DNA from: Bacteroidota bacterium
GTDB taxonomy: Bacteria > Bacteroidota > Bacteroidia > AKYH767-A > OLB10
DNA length: 64,000 bases
Assembly (NCBI GenBank): GCA_019136655.1
Contig: JAGVTU010000001.1
Span: 124,001 to 188,000 of the forward strand
Direction: 5' to 3'
Position numbers and translations under genes: made by a program. How positions within the stretch are numbered: position 1 is the stretch's first letter; each line of letters opens with the position of its first letter. Under the pieces are notes generated by a model, which saw nothing but the letters and a program-made list of their open reading frames with translations, searched no databases and was not told the origin of the DNA. Shown one piece after another: positions 22,146-31,522 of the stretch.

Positions 22146-22340
22146 GGTGTTGAGTGAAGCAACAACCAACGGGTAAGTAAAAAGTTGGTGGTGGTGGATT
22201 GATTGAAAAACAGAACGTATAATAATTAGCCCTGATGGAGACCTGCAAGGATTTAGCGGGAGAGCGGTGCCATGCACCGGGGCGAGAGCAGGACAGAAAC
22301 AAACCACTACATGAAAACGCTTGCGCTCCAAACAAAAAAA
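22146..22340 (-). repeat. Right copy of ~190-bp flanking repeat
   Basis: Reverse complement of the stretch at 13691-13883, nearly identical over its whole length; the shared block runs from TTTGGAGCGCAAGCGTTTTC to GGTTGTTGCTT-ACTCAA. It contains the same GGTGCATGGCACC self-complementary core. It closes the restriction-modification region on the right. Confidence 0.85.
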
Positions 22341-22380
22341 ATAGGCAAGCTTTTGCTGAGTCGTTTGAATTATTTTTTTC

Positions 22381-22515
22381 TATATTTGTTCCTGAAGACG
22401 GGTACGCCTGTGAGAGCAACGATGCGAAATAAAAACGTGTTCTTTGACTTTACCGCTGGGTTTATCCGTTTTTCTTTTTAGGTAAATAACACGCTAAGGC
22501 AACCTGCCTAATTTT
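22381..22515 (+). ncRNA. Candidate structured small RNA
   Basis: A perfect -7 element TATATTTG (22381-22388) is followed by about 120 nt with no ORF but clear pairing: CGTGTT (22436-22441) with AACACG (22488-22493), and nested inside it TTTACC (22449-22454) with GGTAAA (22481-22486). An upstream small hairpin is possible at ACGGGTACGCCTGT. AGGC/GCCT near 22496-22508 followed by AATTTTT could be a weak terminator. I do not recognise a known RNA family. The 3' end would run into the antisense strand of the lipoprotein gene. Confidence 0.35.
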
Positions 22516-23047
22516 TCTTAAACGAAATTCTTTTAAACTGCCCGTTGGTAATATGAACCGTATCAGGTGGTGCAACACTTAAGTTTATTGCATCAAACTC
22601 AAAAGTTCCTGCAGCTACACTATCAATAAAATTGAAAGAAGTAAAAGTAACAGTGGCATTGTTTGTTGTATAACTCTGAGAAGTAGAGCTGCTGGTAAAC
22701 ATCCCCTGGCAGTTGGCATAAGTTCCGGTGGTTAACGGTCCTGAATAAATCAACGACAATGAACCCGGAGTAGAAGTGCCGGTCATAAACAAAGCAGAGT
22801 TGTTGTAAAAACTGGATATAGTTCCTGAGGCTGCATTAAAATCAGCACCATCAACTCGGGCTGTGATATTGCCCAGACAAACAGGGCAGGGGCCACCGCA
22901 GTCAATATCTGTTTCGCCCTGATTCATGATGCCGTCATTGCAACTTGCAGCGGCCTGCGGAATATTATCTGTTTCGGCTTCCTGTTTCATGCAGGATGTG
23001 CCTGACAAAATCATGGCTGCGAGAATGAAATATATTTTAGTTTTCAC
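22508..23047 (-). CDS. Lipoprotein with a Cys-rich DCGGPCPVC motif, unknown function
   Basis: A 179-residue predicted lipoprotein: signal peptide with lipobox LSGTSC (Cys at about 19), then CNDGIMNQGETDIDCGGPCP, a short Cys-rich motif found near the N-termini of many secreted Bacteroidota proteins, and a beta-rich C-terminal domain (ITARVDGADFNAASGTISSF, LSLIYSGPLTTGTY, VAAGTFEFDAINL) resembling DUF6252-type domains. The function is unknown. It begins 32 nt after the lpxB stop and may be the last gene of the surE-lpxB operon. Confidence 0.82.
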   Translation of the reverse strand: MKTKIYFILAAMILSGTSCMKQEAETDNIPQAAASCNDGIMNQGETDIDCGGPCPVCLGNITARVDGADFNAASGTISSFYNNSALFMTGTSTPGSLSLIYSGPLTTGTYANCQGMFTSSSTSQSYTTNNATVTFTSFNFIDSVAAGTFEFDAINLSVAPPDTVHITNGQFKRISFKKN

Positions 23048-23079
23048 AAAAATTATTTTAGCATAAAAATAAATATTAT

Positions 23080-24195
23080 TTATTTAGCCTGAGTACTGTG
23101 AAGCAAATTGTACATTTTTTGTGCAGCTTTGGCCGAAGCTCCCGCACTGCCAAGCAATTGAATAAGTTCATCAAATCCTTTCAGCATATTGTTGCGATAA
23201 TCTTCATCTTCGAGCAGTAACTTCATTTCTGCAACAAGCGATTGTTCATTCATGTCTTGTTGTATAAGCTCCTTCACAAGCATTCTGTCTAAAATAAGAT
23301 TCACCAGCGAAATGTATTTTACCTTCACCAACTGGCGCGCAATAAGATAAGAAAAGTGATTCCCTTTGTAGCATACCACTTCCGGCACTTTGAAGAGTGC
23401 TGTTTCAAGTGTTGCAGTGCCACTGGTTACCATTGCTGCATACGATTGCTGAAGCAAACTGTAGGTTTTGCCTTGCACCAGAGGAATATTTGCTGCCAGC
23501 GACTGATAAAATGATTCGGGAATGGTAGGTGCTGCCGCTATCACCGGCTGATAGTTTTTGAAATGCCTTGCAGCATGCACCATCACAGGCAACATTTCTT
23601 TTATTTCCTGCATGCGGCTACCGGGCAGCAATGCAATTATTTTTTTATCAGTATGCACAACAGGAGCAGCTGTTGCAGAAGAATTTTTAATGCGTTTGAT
23701 TTCATCCAGCAGCGGATGACCTGTGAATTCAACATCGTAATCAAACTTTTTATAAAAATCTTTTTCGAATGGAAGAATGACAAACATCTTGTCAACGGTA
23801 CGTTTAATTTTATGTACGCGCGATTGCTTCCATGCCCATATTTGTGGTGAGATGTAGTAAAATACTTTTATTCCTTTTTGTTTTAAAAACTCAGCCAGCC
23901 TCAGGTTGAATCCCGGATAATCTACCAATATGACTACGTCAGGATTAAATTTTAATATGTCTGTTTTGCACGCTTCAAGATTTCGGAAAATAGTTCTCAG
24001 ATTTTTCACTACCTCAATAAATCCCATAAATGCCAGCTCGCGATAATGTTTTACCACTTCAACTCCGGCAGCCTGCATTCTGTCGCCTCCCCATCCGCGC
24101 ATAACTGCTGCAGTGTCGGCCTTATGCAATTCTATTGCAAGATTTGCAGCATGCAAATCGCCCGAAGCTTCTCCTGCAACAATGTAATACCTCAT
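23080..24195 (-). CDS. lpxB: Lipid-A-disaccharide synthase
   Basis: A 371-residue GT19 glycosyltransferase that joins UDP-2,3-diacylglucosamine and lipid X into the lipid A disaccharide at the inner membrane. The start MRYYIVAGEASGDLHAANLA is diagnostic, with AGEASGD. Other family blocks are MRGWGGDRMQAAGVEVVKHY, the FMGFIEVV loop, VILVDYPGFNLRLA, KVFYYISPQIWAWKQSRV, LLPGSRMQEIKEMLPVM and the late SGTATLETALFKVPEVVCYK. The length is normal. It is preceded at 5 nt by a small membrane protein gene and belongs to the surE operon. Confidence 0.97.
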   Translation of the reverse strand: MRYYIVAGEASGDLHAANLAIELHKADTAAVMRGWGGDRMQAAGVEVVKHYRELAFMGFIEVVKNLRTIFRNLEACKTDILKFNPDVVILVDYPGFNLRLAEFLKQKGIKVFYYISPQIWAWKQSRVHKIKRTVDKMFVILPFEKDFYKKFDYDVEFTGHPLLDEIKRIKNSSATAAPVVHTDKKIIALLPGSRMQEIKEMLPVMVHAARHFKNYQPVIAAAPTIPESFYQSLAANIPLVQGKTYSLLQQSYAAMVTSGTATLETALFKVPEVVCYKGNHFSYLIARQLVKVKYISLVNLILDRMLVKELIQQDMNEQSLVAEMKLLLEDEDYRNNMLKGFDELIQLLGSAGASAKAAQKMYNLLHSTQAK

Positions 24196-24200
24196 TTTAC

Positions 24201-24488
24201 TCAGAATAATTTAAGGTAAAGTATATAAAATCCATAGATAAAAGTAGCGGCAATAACTCCCTGTTCTGCTCTCAGTTTTCCAAAACGGTCCAAAATAAAA
24301 AACAGAGCAAGGTTAGCCAGCAAGCTCAGGCTGATGGCAGCAGCAAGGGTGTTGTTGTTTTGCAGTGCATGAAAAAATGCAACAATGTCCATCTGCCTGA
24401 AAAATGAAATATAATAAAGATAAAATCCGAGCAAGGGTGCCAGCAGTCCGCCTGCAAATCCTGCTAAAAACTGATTTCGTTGTGACAT
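24201..24488 (-). CDS. Small membrane protein, unknown function
   Basis: A 95-residue protein with three predicted helices: FLAGFAGGLLAPLLGFYLYY, a central AAAISLSLLANLALFFILDR, and VIAATFIYGFYILYLKLF at the end. No known family is recognised. It sits between another small membrane protein gene (1 nt) and lpxB (5 nt) in the surE-lpxB operon; conserved neighbours of this kind occur in Bacteroidota but have no assigned role. Confidence 0.8.
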   Translation of the reverse strand: MSQRNQFLAGFAGGLLAPLLGFYLYYISFFRQMDIVAFFHALQNNNTLAAAISLSLLANLALFFILDRFGKLRAEQGVIAATFIYGFYILYLKLF

Positions 24489-24489
24489 G

Positions 24490-24774
24490 TTATCTTTTTT
24501 TTATCAGATAAAAAATAAATAATGCAAAGATAAACACCGTGAATATCCAACCCTGTGCAAAACGGTGCTTATGCCAGTTGACCATTGCTAAACGCAATAC
24601 AAAAATCTGCAGTGCAAACACCATGAAATACAATCTCGGAAAAGCAATGTATTTAGACGCTGCTGAATGTTGTATCATCGGCTCTGCCCATTCAATTAAA
24701 AAATATGAAAGTGCTGATACAACTGCGGCAATCCACACACCGGTATGAAAATTATCGGGGATGCGTTTATTCAT
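24490..24774 (-). CDS. Small membrane protein, unknown function
   Basis: A 94-residue protein with three hydrophobic helices (HTGVWIAAVVSALSYFLIEW, PRLYFMVFALQIFVLRLAMV, GWIFTVFIFALFIFYLIKKR). The start at 24774 (MNKRIPDNF) overlaps the surE stop by 8 nt and gives a compact membrane protein; the in-frame upstream extension to 24825 lies entirely in surE and is unlikely. The family is not recognised. Confidence 0.78.
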   Translation of the reverse strand: MNKRIPDNFHTGVWIAAVVSALSYFLIEWAEPMIQHSAASKYIAFPRLYFMVFALQIFVLRLAMVNWHKHRFAQGWIFTVFIFALFIFYLIKKR

Positions 24775-25537
24775 TCCATGACAGTTTGTTGAGGCGCGGA
24801 ATGGCATGGTGTGCCGTGAAATCAAATTCTATCGGAACAACCGATACATAACCATTTGCCAAAGCCCATTCATCGGTGTCTTCGCCCAGGTCAGGATTGA
24901 TAAACTTTCCTGTGAGCCAGAAATATTTTTGTTTGCTCGGATCCTGTCTTTCTTCAAACTCTTCTTTCCACTTGGCCATTGCCTGACGGCAGATTTTTAT
25001 TCCTTTCATTTCTTTCAGTGGCAGATTGGGGATGTTTACATTCAGCAACAACTCCTTCCAGTGAACCCCTTTGAGCACTGCACGTGTAATAATTCCTGCA
25101 TAATGTTTGGCAGCAGTGAGGTCAGCATCCAGATTGAAATCTACCAGTGAAAAACCTATACTCGGAATTCCTTCAATGGCTCCTTCCATAGCTGCCGACA
25201 TGGTGCCTGAGTAAATTACGTTGATTGAAGAATTGCTGCCGTGGTTGATGCCACTTACACAGATATCAGGTTTGCGGTTGAGAATTTTGTTCACTGCAAG
25301 TTTAACACAGTCAACAGGTGTGCCGCTACATTGCCAGGCATCCACATCTTTGAAAATATCAACTTTGTCCAGTCGCAATGGATTATGTATGGTGATGGCA
25401 TGCCCCATGCCCGACTGAGGGCTGTCGGGAGCAACCACAGTTACGTCTCCGATTTCTTTCATGGCTTCAACCAGCGCACGTATGCCGCGTGCCGAAATAC
25501 CATCATCATTAACAACTAAAATAGTAGGTTTTGACAT
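24767..25537 (-). CDS. surE: 5'/3'-nucleotidase SurE
   Basis: A 256-residue SurE, a metal-dependent phosphatase of nucleoside monophosphates. The N-terminal metal site is ILVVNDDGISARGIRAL with the Asp-Asp pair. VVAPDSPQSGMGHAITIHNP, CSGTPVDCVKLAV, CVSGINHGSNSSINVIYSGT and SAAMEGAIEGIPSIGFSL are all family blocks. The length is normal. It is the first gene of the operon leading through two membrane proteins to lpxB. A -7 element lies only 4 nt ahead of the ATG, which suggests a leaderless transcript. Confidence 0.96.
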   Translation of the reverse strand: MSKPTILVVNDDGISARGIRALVEAMKEIGDVTVVAPDSPQSGMGHAITIHNPLRLDKVDIFKDVDAWQCSGTPVDCVKLAVNKILNRKPDICVSGINHGSNSSINVIYSGTMSAAMEGAIEGIPSIGFSLVDFNLDADLTAAKHYAGIITRAVLKGVHWKELLLNVNIPNLPLKEMKGIKICRQAMAKWKEEFEERQDPSKQKYFWLTGKFINPDLGEDTDEWALANGYVSVVPIEFDFTAHHAIPRLNKLSWNE

Positions 25538-25541
25538 GGCG

Positions 25542-25549
25542 CAAAGATA
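25542..25549 (-). promoter_or_regulatory. -7 element directly before surE (likely leaderless mRNA)
   Basis: TATCTTTG on the minus strand is a full TAnnTTTG match ending four bases before the surE ATG, so initiation would fall at or next to the start codon. Confidence 0.55.
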
Positions 25550-25622
25550 CGGTAATTATGCAGGTGCAATTCTGCAGTATGAATAATACAGGAAGGAGAT
25601 TATACTTTATTGATGAAAAATT

Positions 25623-27287
<1,665 letters not shown>

Positions 27288-27462
27288 TTATTCAGCTTAA
27301 TGATTTTTGTTGATTACTTTACACAAGTGTTTAAAAGTTTCCGCGAAAACATCAGCTGTTTGATTTTTTGTGGCGAAAAAAATAATTGAAATTCAAAAAC
27401 TATCACAACAATTGAAAATATGCTGAAACCAACCGGTTATGCAGTTTTTCAGCATAACGTTT

Positions 27463-28131
27463 TCAGAATGCTTCGTGCACGATATAATCTTTGGCAATAC
27501 CCAGCGATGCCAAATGTTTTTCAATGGCTTCCATCATGGGTGGTGGCCCGCAGAGATAGAAAAACACATTTTCAGAGCCTTTATGTTTTTTCAGCAGTTC
27601 GGCAGTAATAAAACCATGCTCATATCCTGCAATTTCTTCGTTAGACAGAACATTGATAAAGTTTTCACCCAAAAGGTTATTGAATTTTTCTTCAAGGATG
27701 ATATCTGATTTGGTTTGGTTGGCGAAAATGAGTTTGTTTTTTCCTATTTTTTTATTTTTCTCCAGATGTTTCAGAATGGCAATGAAGGGAGTTACACCCG
27801 CACCGCCTGCAATAAATATTCCTTCGCCTTTGTAATGAATATCTCCGAAAACATCACCTACAATAAGTTCATCACCTGCATGCAGCGACAGCAGCTGATT
27901 GGTTACCCCATTATGCGAAGGGTATGTTTTGATGGAAAATTCAATGTGATCATCTTCAGGTAATGAAGTGAATGTAAATGCTCTTAATTCTTTTTCCCAG
28001 CCGGGTTTGTTAATGGAAATGTCAACTGCCTGTCCCGGTTCGTAACTGAGGTTAGCCGGTTTTTCTGCAACGATGCGCAAAACATCATGTGTGAGGTGTT
28101 CAATAGATTTTATTTTTACAATTTGTCCCAT
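27463..28131 (-). CDS. FAD/NAD(P)-binding ferredoxin reductase-type oxidoreductase
   Basis: A 222-residue flavoprotein of the ferredoxin-NADP reductase superfamily. The FAD-binding barrel (about 1-95) has YEPGQAVDISINKPGWEKEL and the R-x-[YF]-[ST] type site LRAFTFTSLP. The NAD(P)-binding half starts at IFIAGGAGVTPFIAILKHLE and ends VFFYLCGPPPMMEAIEKHLA with the terminal VHEAF. There is no fused 2Fe-2S ferredoxin domain, so an external partner is expected. It is the last gene of the sigma-folE operon, 9 nt after folE. Confidence 0.92.
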   Translation of the reverse strand: MGQIVKIKSIEHLTHDVLRIVAEKPANLSYEPGQAVDISINKPGWEKELRAFTFTSLPEDDHIEFSIKTYPSHNGVTNQLLSLHAGDELIVGDVFGDIHYKGEGIFIAGGAGVTPFIAILKHLEKNKKIGKNKLIFANQTKSDIILEEKFNNLLGENFINVLSNEEIAGYEHGFITAELLKKHKGSENVFFYLCGPPPMMEAIEKHLASLGIAKDYIVHEAF

Positions 28132-28140
28132 GTAATGAAA

Positions 28141-28782
28141 TTAGTTGCTGATGTACGCTAAAAACTCTTGCTTGATTTCCTGTTTTTCAAACAATCCCGA
28201 ATAGCTGCTTGTCAGAGTTCTGCTGTTGGTATCTTTAATGCCTCGTGAGGCCACACATAAATGATCGGCATCCACATAAACAGCCACATCATCATGCCCC
28301 AAAACTTCTTTCATCGCTTCGGCAATCTGAATGGTCAAACGTTCCTGCACCTGTGGCCGTCTGGCATGATACTGTACCAGACGGTTAATTTTTGAAAGGC
28401 CGATGACATTTTTACCGGGGAAATAAGCAACGTGCACTTTACCGATTATCGGAACAAAATGATGTTCGCAACTTGAATAAAGTGTGATGTCCTTTTCCAC
28501 GAGCATGCGTTTGTAAGAGTATTTGTTTTCAAACAAACTAATTTGCGGTTTGTTTTCAGGATTCAAGCCACTGAAAATTTCTTTCACATACATCTTTGCA
28601 ACGCGCTCAGGTGTACCTTTAAGGCTGTCGTCCGTCAGATCAAGGCCAAGGGTGTCCATTATTTCTGAAAAGTGATATTTTATCTTTCTTATTTTTTCCT
28701 CATCAGTAAGATTGTTTTCTGTTTTTGTAAGTGCGGTGTCAGAGGAGTTATCACCGGTTTCAAGTATTAAAATCTCTTTCAT
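28141..28782 (-). CDS. folE: GTP cyclohydrolase I
   Basis: A 213-residue FolE that makes 7,8-dihydroneopterin triphosphate from GTP, first step of folate/pterin synthesis. The core has TPERVAKMYVKEIFSGLNPE, zinc ligands in YSSCEHHFVPIIGKVHVAYF and HLCVASRGI, and the substrate block LVQYHARRPQVQERLTIQIA. A ~30-residue polar N-terminal extension precedes the catalytic part. Its ATG overlaps the ECF sigma stop by 4 nt (ATGA), so the two are translationally coupled. Confidence 0.97.
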   Translation of the reverse strand: MKEILILETGDNSSDTALTKTENNLTDEEKIRKIKYHFSEIMDTLGLDLTDDSLKGTPERVAKMYVKEIFSGLNPENKPQISLFENKYSYKRMLVEKDITLYSSCEHHFVPIIGKVHVAYFPGKNVIGLSKINRLVQYHARRPQVQERLTIQIAEAMKEVLGHDDVAVYVDADHLCVASRGIKDTNSRTLTSSYSGLFEKQEIKQEFLAYISN

Positions 28783-29432
28783 ATTTCAGTTTCTTTTATA
28801 ATTTTCATTACTCTGTCCACCATGGCATCGCAATACACCAGGTTGAATTCAAATATCTCATCAGGTGAGTAGGTTTTTTCAATTTGTTTTTTAAGCATCG
28901 TTTTTGCGCGGTTCAGTCTGACTTTTACATTGGATTCGCTGATGTTTAATACTGCTGCAGTTTCGGCAACATTCAATCCGTTTATATTTCGCATGGTGAA
29001 AACCAAACGGTAGTCGAGTGGAATTTTTTCAAGAGCAGTTTCTATTACACGACCCAGTTCGCGGTTTTGATAAATCTTATCGGTGTCGTTGCTTCTTGTG
29101 GTAAATGCCGGTTGCGAATGTTCAGGAGTGTCTTTCATTATTTCGTTTTTAAAACTTGATTTTTCTTTTTTTCTGTAGCAGTTGTTCAGCATGATGCGGA
29201 TAATCCATGTTTTGAAATCGGCTCTGCCTTCATACTGCGACAAACTTTTGTATGCATCAATGTAGGTGTCCTGCATGAGGTCCTGCGTGTCGTCATGATT
29301 ATAGTTGTATGCTCTCCCAACTTTATACAGACAGGGATTGTATCTTCTGACTATAATTTCATAAAGTGCTTTTTCTCCTTTTAAAATGCGATCAATAATT
29401 TCTGTGACGTGTAACTTTTCAATTGCCTGCAT
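28779..29432 (-). CDS. ECF-family RNA polymerase sigma factor
   Basis: A 217-residue extracytoplasmic-function sigma factor. Region 2 is clear in HDDTQDLMQDTYIDAYKSLS followed by YEGRADFKTWIIRIMLNNCY, and region 4 in LDYRLVFTMRNINGLNVAET with AAVLNISESNVKVRLNRAKT. A C-terminal extension (EIFEFNLVYCDAMVDRVMKI) is typical of one Bacteroidota ECF group. No anti-sigma gene is adjacent: upstream is a DoxX-like membrane protein at 7 nt, downstream folE with 4-nt overlap. Control must be transcriptional or by another partner, possibly the DoxX-like protein. Confidence 0.95.
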   Translation of the reverse strand: MQAIEKLHVTEIIDRILKGEKALYEIIVRRYNPCLYKVGRAYNYNHDDTQDLMQDTYIDAYKSLSQYEGRADFKTWIIRIMLNNCYRKKEKSSFKNEIMKDTPEHSQPAFTTRSNDTDKIYQNRELGRVIETALEKIPLDYRLVFTMRNINGLNVAETAAVLNISESNVKVRLNRAKTMLKKQIEKTYSPDEIFEFNLVYCDAMVDRVMKIIKETEI

Positions 29433-29439
29433 ATTGGAA

Positions 29440-29829
29440 TTAATTTTGATTTACAATTTTAGCTAACTGAGCCATTGCGAATGCCGAAATAGCCATCACC
29501 ACATCGCGCACTGCAACATCCAGATAGTTGAGATAGGTAAGTAATGTTATTGCAATCAGCATAAGCCATGCAGCAACAATATTACCACCAATCTCAGGTT
29601 TTTTAAAAACAATTATTCCCGCAATAATTTCAATAACACCAACAATCATCATAAAAGTTGTCTGCGGAACAGGAAGTAAACCTGCTATTGCCGGATTCAG
29701 ATAATGCTCCCAGTTGGTAAGCAGGTTAGAAAACTTGTCTAAACCTGCTGCAATGGGCAGGATTACAAATGTGTATTTAAGTAAGTTGAAGGTCTGTTGT
29801 AAAATTTTATTTTTTTCTGCTGTTTCCAT
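29440..29829 (-). CDS. DoxX-like membrane protein
   Basis: A 129-residue protein with four predicted helices, of the DoxX/DoxD-like superfamily: LLKYTFVILPIAAGLDKFSN, TTFMMIVGVIEIIAGIIVFK, GGNIVAAWLMLIAITLLTYL and VRDVVMAISAFAMAQLAKIV. The A-G-x-D-K-F motif in helix 1 and a V-R-D block before helix 4 are typical. The function is unknown. It is the first gene of the operon with the ECF sigma factor, folE and the flavin reductase, which makes it a candidate membrane sensor or target of that sigma factor (inference). Confidence 0.85.
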   Translation of the reverse strand: METAEKNKILQQTFNLLKYTFVILPIAAGLDKFSNLLTNWEHYLNPAIAGLLPVPQTTFMMIVGVIEIIAGIIVFKKPEIGGNIVAAWLMLIAITLLTYLNYLDVAVRDVVMAISAFAMAQLAKIVNQN

Positions 29830-29857
29830 TTTATTATTTTTTTTACAGTTGTTTAGT

Positions 29858-29889
29858 GATTAGAGGCAATGACATTTAAAAAGGTTACA
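29858..29889 (-). promoter_or_regulatory. Possible ECF-type promoter of the sigma operon
   Basis: On the minus strand TGTAACC is followed after about 16 nt by GCCTCTAATC. A GTAAC -35 box with a TCTAA-like -10 is the look of ECF-dependent, often self-regulated, promoters. No TAnnTTTG element is visible here. The rest of 29890-30054 shows no gene. Confidence 0.35.
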
Positions 29890-30054
29890 AAAATTGTTTA
29901 ACAACTTAAAAGTCAGTTGTTCCTACCTCTATTAAAGGAACGCTTTAAAAGATTCAGAGACTAAACAAAACAGCCTGCAGTAAGGTTTAAAAAATATTAT
30001 CTCCGTTGAGCAGAAGGATAAATATTGTGATTGATTCTACAATCAAAAAGATAA

Positions 30055-31326
30055 TCAGGATGTAGTTTTTTCAAGTGCCTGATTGAGGTCGAAAATAATG
30101 TCTTCGTAATTTTCTACACCGATAGAAAGCCTGATCATTTTCTCGGTAATTGAAAATTCTTTTTTTAGTTCGGCATCCACATCTGCATGTGTCATAGTAG
30201 CGGGATGTTCTGCAAGACTTTCTGTACTGCCGAGGCTAACTGCAAGTTTTATAAGTTTAAGTGCATTCAAAAAACGAAAGGCTTCTTTTTCGCCACCTTT
30301 CACATCAAAAGAAATCATTCCACCATTGGTGAGGCACTGTTTGTTTTTAATAACAAACTGTTCTCCGTCTTTCTCAGTAAGATTACCGGGGAAATAAACT
30401 TTCTCTACACGTGGATGTCCGGTGAGAAAAGCAGCAACTTTATTGGCATTAAATGCCTGAATGTCCATTCTTGCTTTTAGTGTTTCGAGGCTGCGCAACA
30501 AAAGCCATCCGGTATTTGGGCCTGCCATGCTGCCAAGAAAAGTTCGCAAACCTTTCACTCTTTTGATAAGAGATTTTGAACCCAGACAGGCACCTGCAAT
30601 AACATCACTGTGGCCGCCTATGTATTTTGTTGCAGAGTATAACACCAAATCAGCACCATGTTTCAGCGGATGTTGCCACAGCGGTCCCATATAGGTGTTG
30701 TCAACTGCCAGATAAATTTCTTTTTGATATTTTGCAGAATAATGCATTGCAATTTCTTTACTGCAAGCTATATCAATAAGGTCGTTGGTTGGGTTTGCAG
30801 GAGTTTCTATGTAAACAAAAGCAAGTTTATCGGCATGACCGGATGCATCTATAATCTTAATAACATCTTCTTTACATTGCCCAACTTTAAAATCTACTAC
30901 TTCTATTCCGAATTTCGGGAGAATTTTTTTTATAAAATGATCGCTTCCTCCATAGAGCGGATTACTTATCAGCAGCATGTCTCCCGGTTTTAAAAACTCT
31001 AATAATACCGTTGTGATGGCCGACATACCACTTTCAAAAACGGCACAGTCTTCAGCACCATCCCAAAGGGTAAGTCTGTTTTCAAGAATTTCGAGAACAG
31101 GATTGTTTATCCTGCTGTAGATTAATCCAAGCTCTTCGCCTTCCTGTGCATTTCGCAATCCGTAAGCTACCTCAAAAAATGCTTTTCCTTCTTCTGCACT
31201 TTTGAAAACAAATGTGGATGTCTGAAAAATCGGGCATTTCACTGCTCCTTCTGAAAGTTCAGGTTTATAACCGTACGACATCATCAGACTCTCGGGTTTC
31301 ATATTTTTTGCTGTTTCAGAATCCAT
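30055..31326 (-). CDS. Cys/Met metabolism PLP-dependent enzyme (cystathionine gamma-synthase/methionine gamma-lyase family)
   Basis: A 423-residue PLP enzyme of the trans-sulfuration group. Visible are the N-terminal VKCPIFQTSTFVFKSAEEGK, YSRINNPVLEILENRLTLWD, FESGMSAITTVLLEFLKPGD (phosphate-binding GMSA), the Asp in YLAVDNTYMGPLWQHPLKHG, and the PLP lysine in LVLYSATKYIGGHSDVIAGA. The late SLGSTESLAEHPATMTH and RLSIGVENYEDIIFDL are standard. An insertion near residues 50-65 (GLRNAQEGEELG) marks the subgroup often labelled 'cystathionine gamma-synthase family protein'. Synthase and lyase activities cannot be told apart by eye. Confidence 0.93.
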   Translation of the reverse strand: MDSETAKNMKPESLMMSYGYKPELSEGAVKCPIFQTSTFVFKSAEEGKAFFEVAYGLRNAQEGEELGLIYSRINNPVLEILENRLTLWDGAEDCAVFESGMSAITTVLLEFLKPGDMLLISNPLYGGSDHFIKKILPKFGIEVVDFKVGQCKEDVIKIIDASGHADKLAFVYIETPANPTNDLIDIACSKEIAMHYSAKYQKEIYLAVDNTYMGPLWQHPLKHGADLVLYSATKYIGGHSDVIAGACLGSKSLIKRVKGLRTFLGSMAGPNTGWLLLRSLETLKARMDIQAFNANKVAAFLTGHPRVEKVYFPGNLTEKDGEQFVIKNKQCLTNGGMISFDVKGGEKEAFRFLNALKLIKLAVSLGSTESLAEHPATMTHADVDAELKKEFSITEKMIRLSIGVENYEDIIFDLNQALEKTTS

Positions 31327-31351
31327 CCTGTAAAATTTTTAAATCACTATA

Positions 31352-31359
31352 CAAAGTTA
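31352..31359 (-). promoter_or_regulatory. -7 element of the PLP enzyme gene
   Basis: TAACTTTG on the minus strand matches TAnnTTTG 25 nt before the ATG. Confidence 0.45.
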
Positions 31360-31491
31360 ATGAATCCGCATGTCAGAACAGGTTAAAATATTTCCAACTT
31401 CCTGAATAAATGTACACCCTAATGTCAGGGACGATATTGAAAATGCACCCCTGCTGCTTAATGTCATTTTCTGTGATTCCCTGCCTTTATT

Positions 31492-31499
31492 TATCTTTG
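31492..31499 (+). promoter_or_regulatory. -7 element of fbp
   Basis: TATCTTTG matches TAnnTTTG 23 nt before the fbp ATG, in the divergent region shared with the PLP enzyme gene. Confidence 0.5.
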
Positions 31500-31522
31500 C
31501 ATGATAATCTGATAACGAATTT

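Noticed and set aside
13691-22340. CRISPR array or integrase-mediated att sites at the island ends
   Set aside because: No regular repeat-spacer pattern, no integrase and no copy of the tRNA 3' end at the right side.
22081-22432. Frames of 65-112 codons in the right flanking repeat
   Set aside because: Same repeat sequence as on the left; not protein-like.
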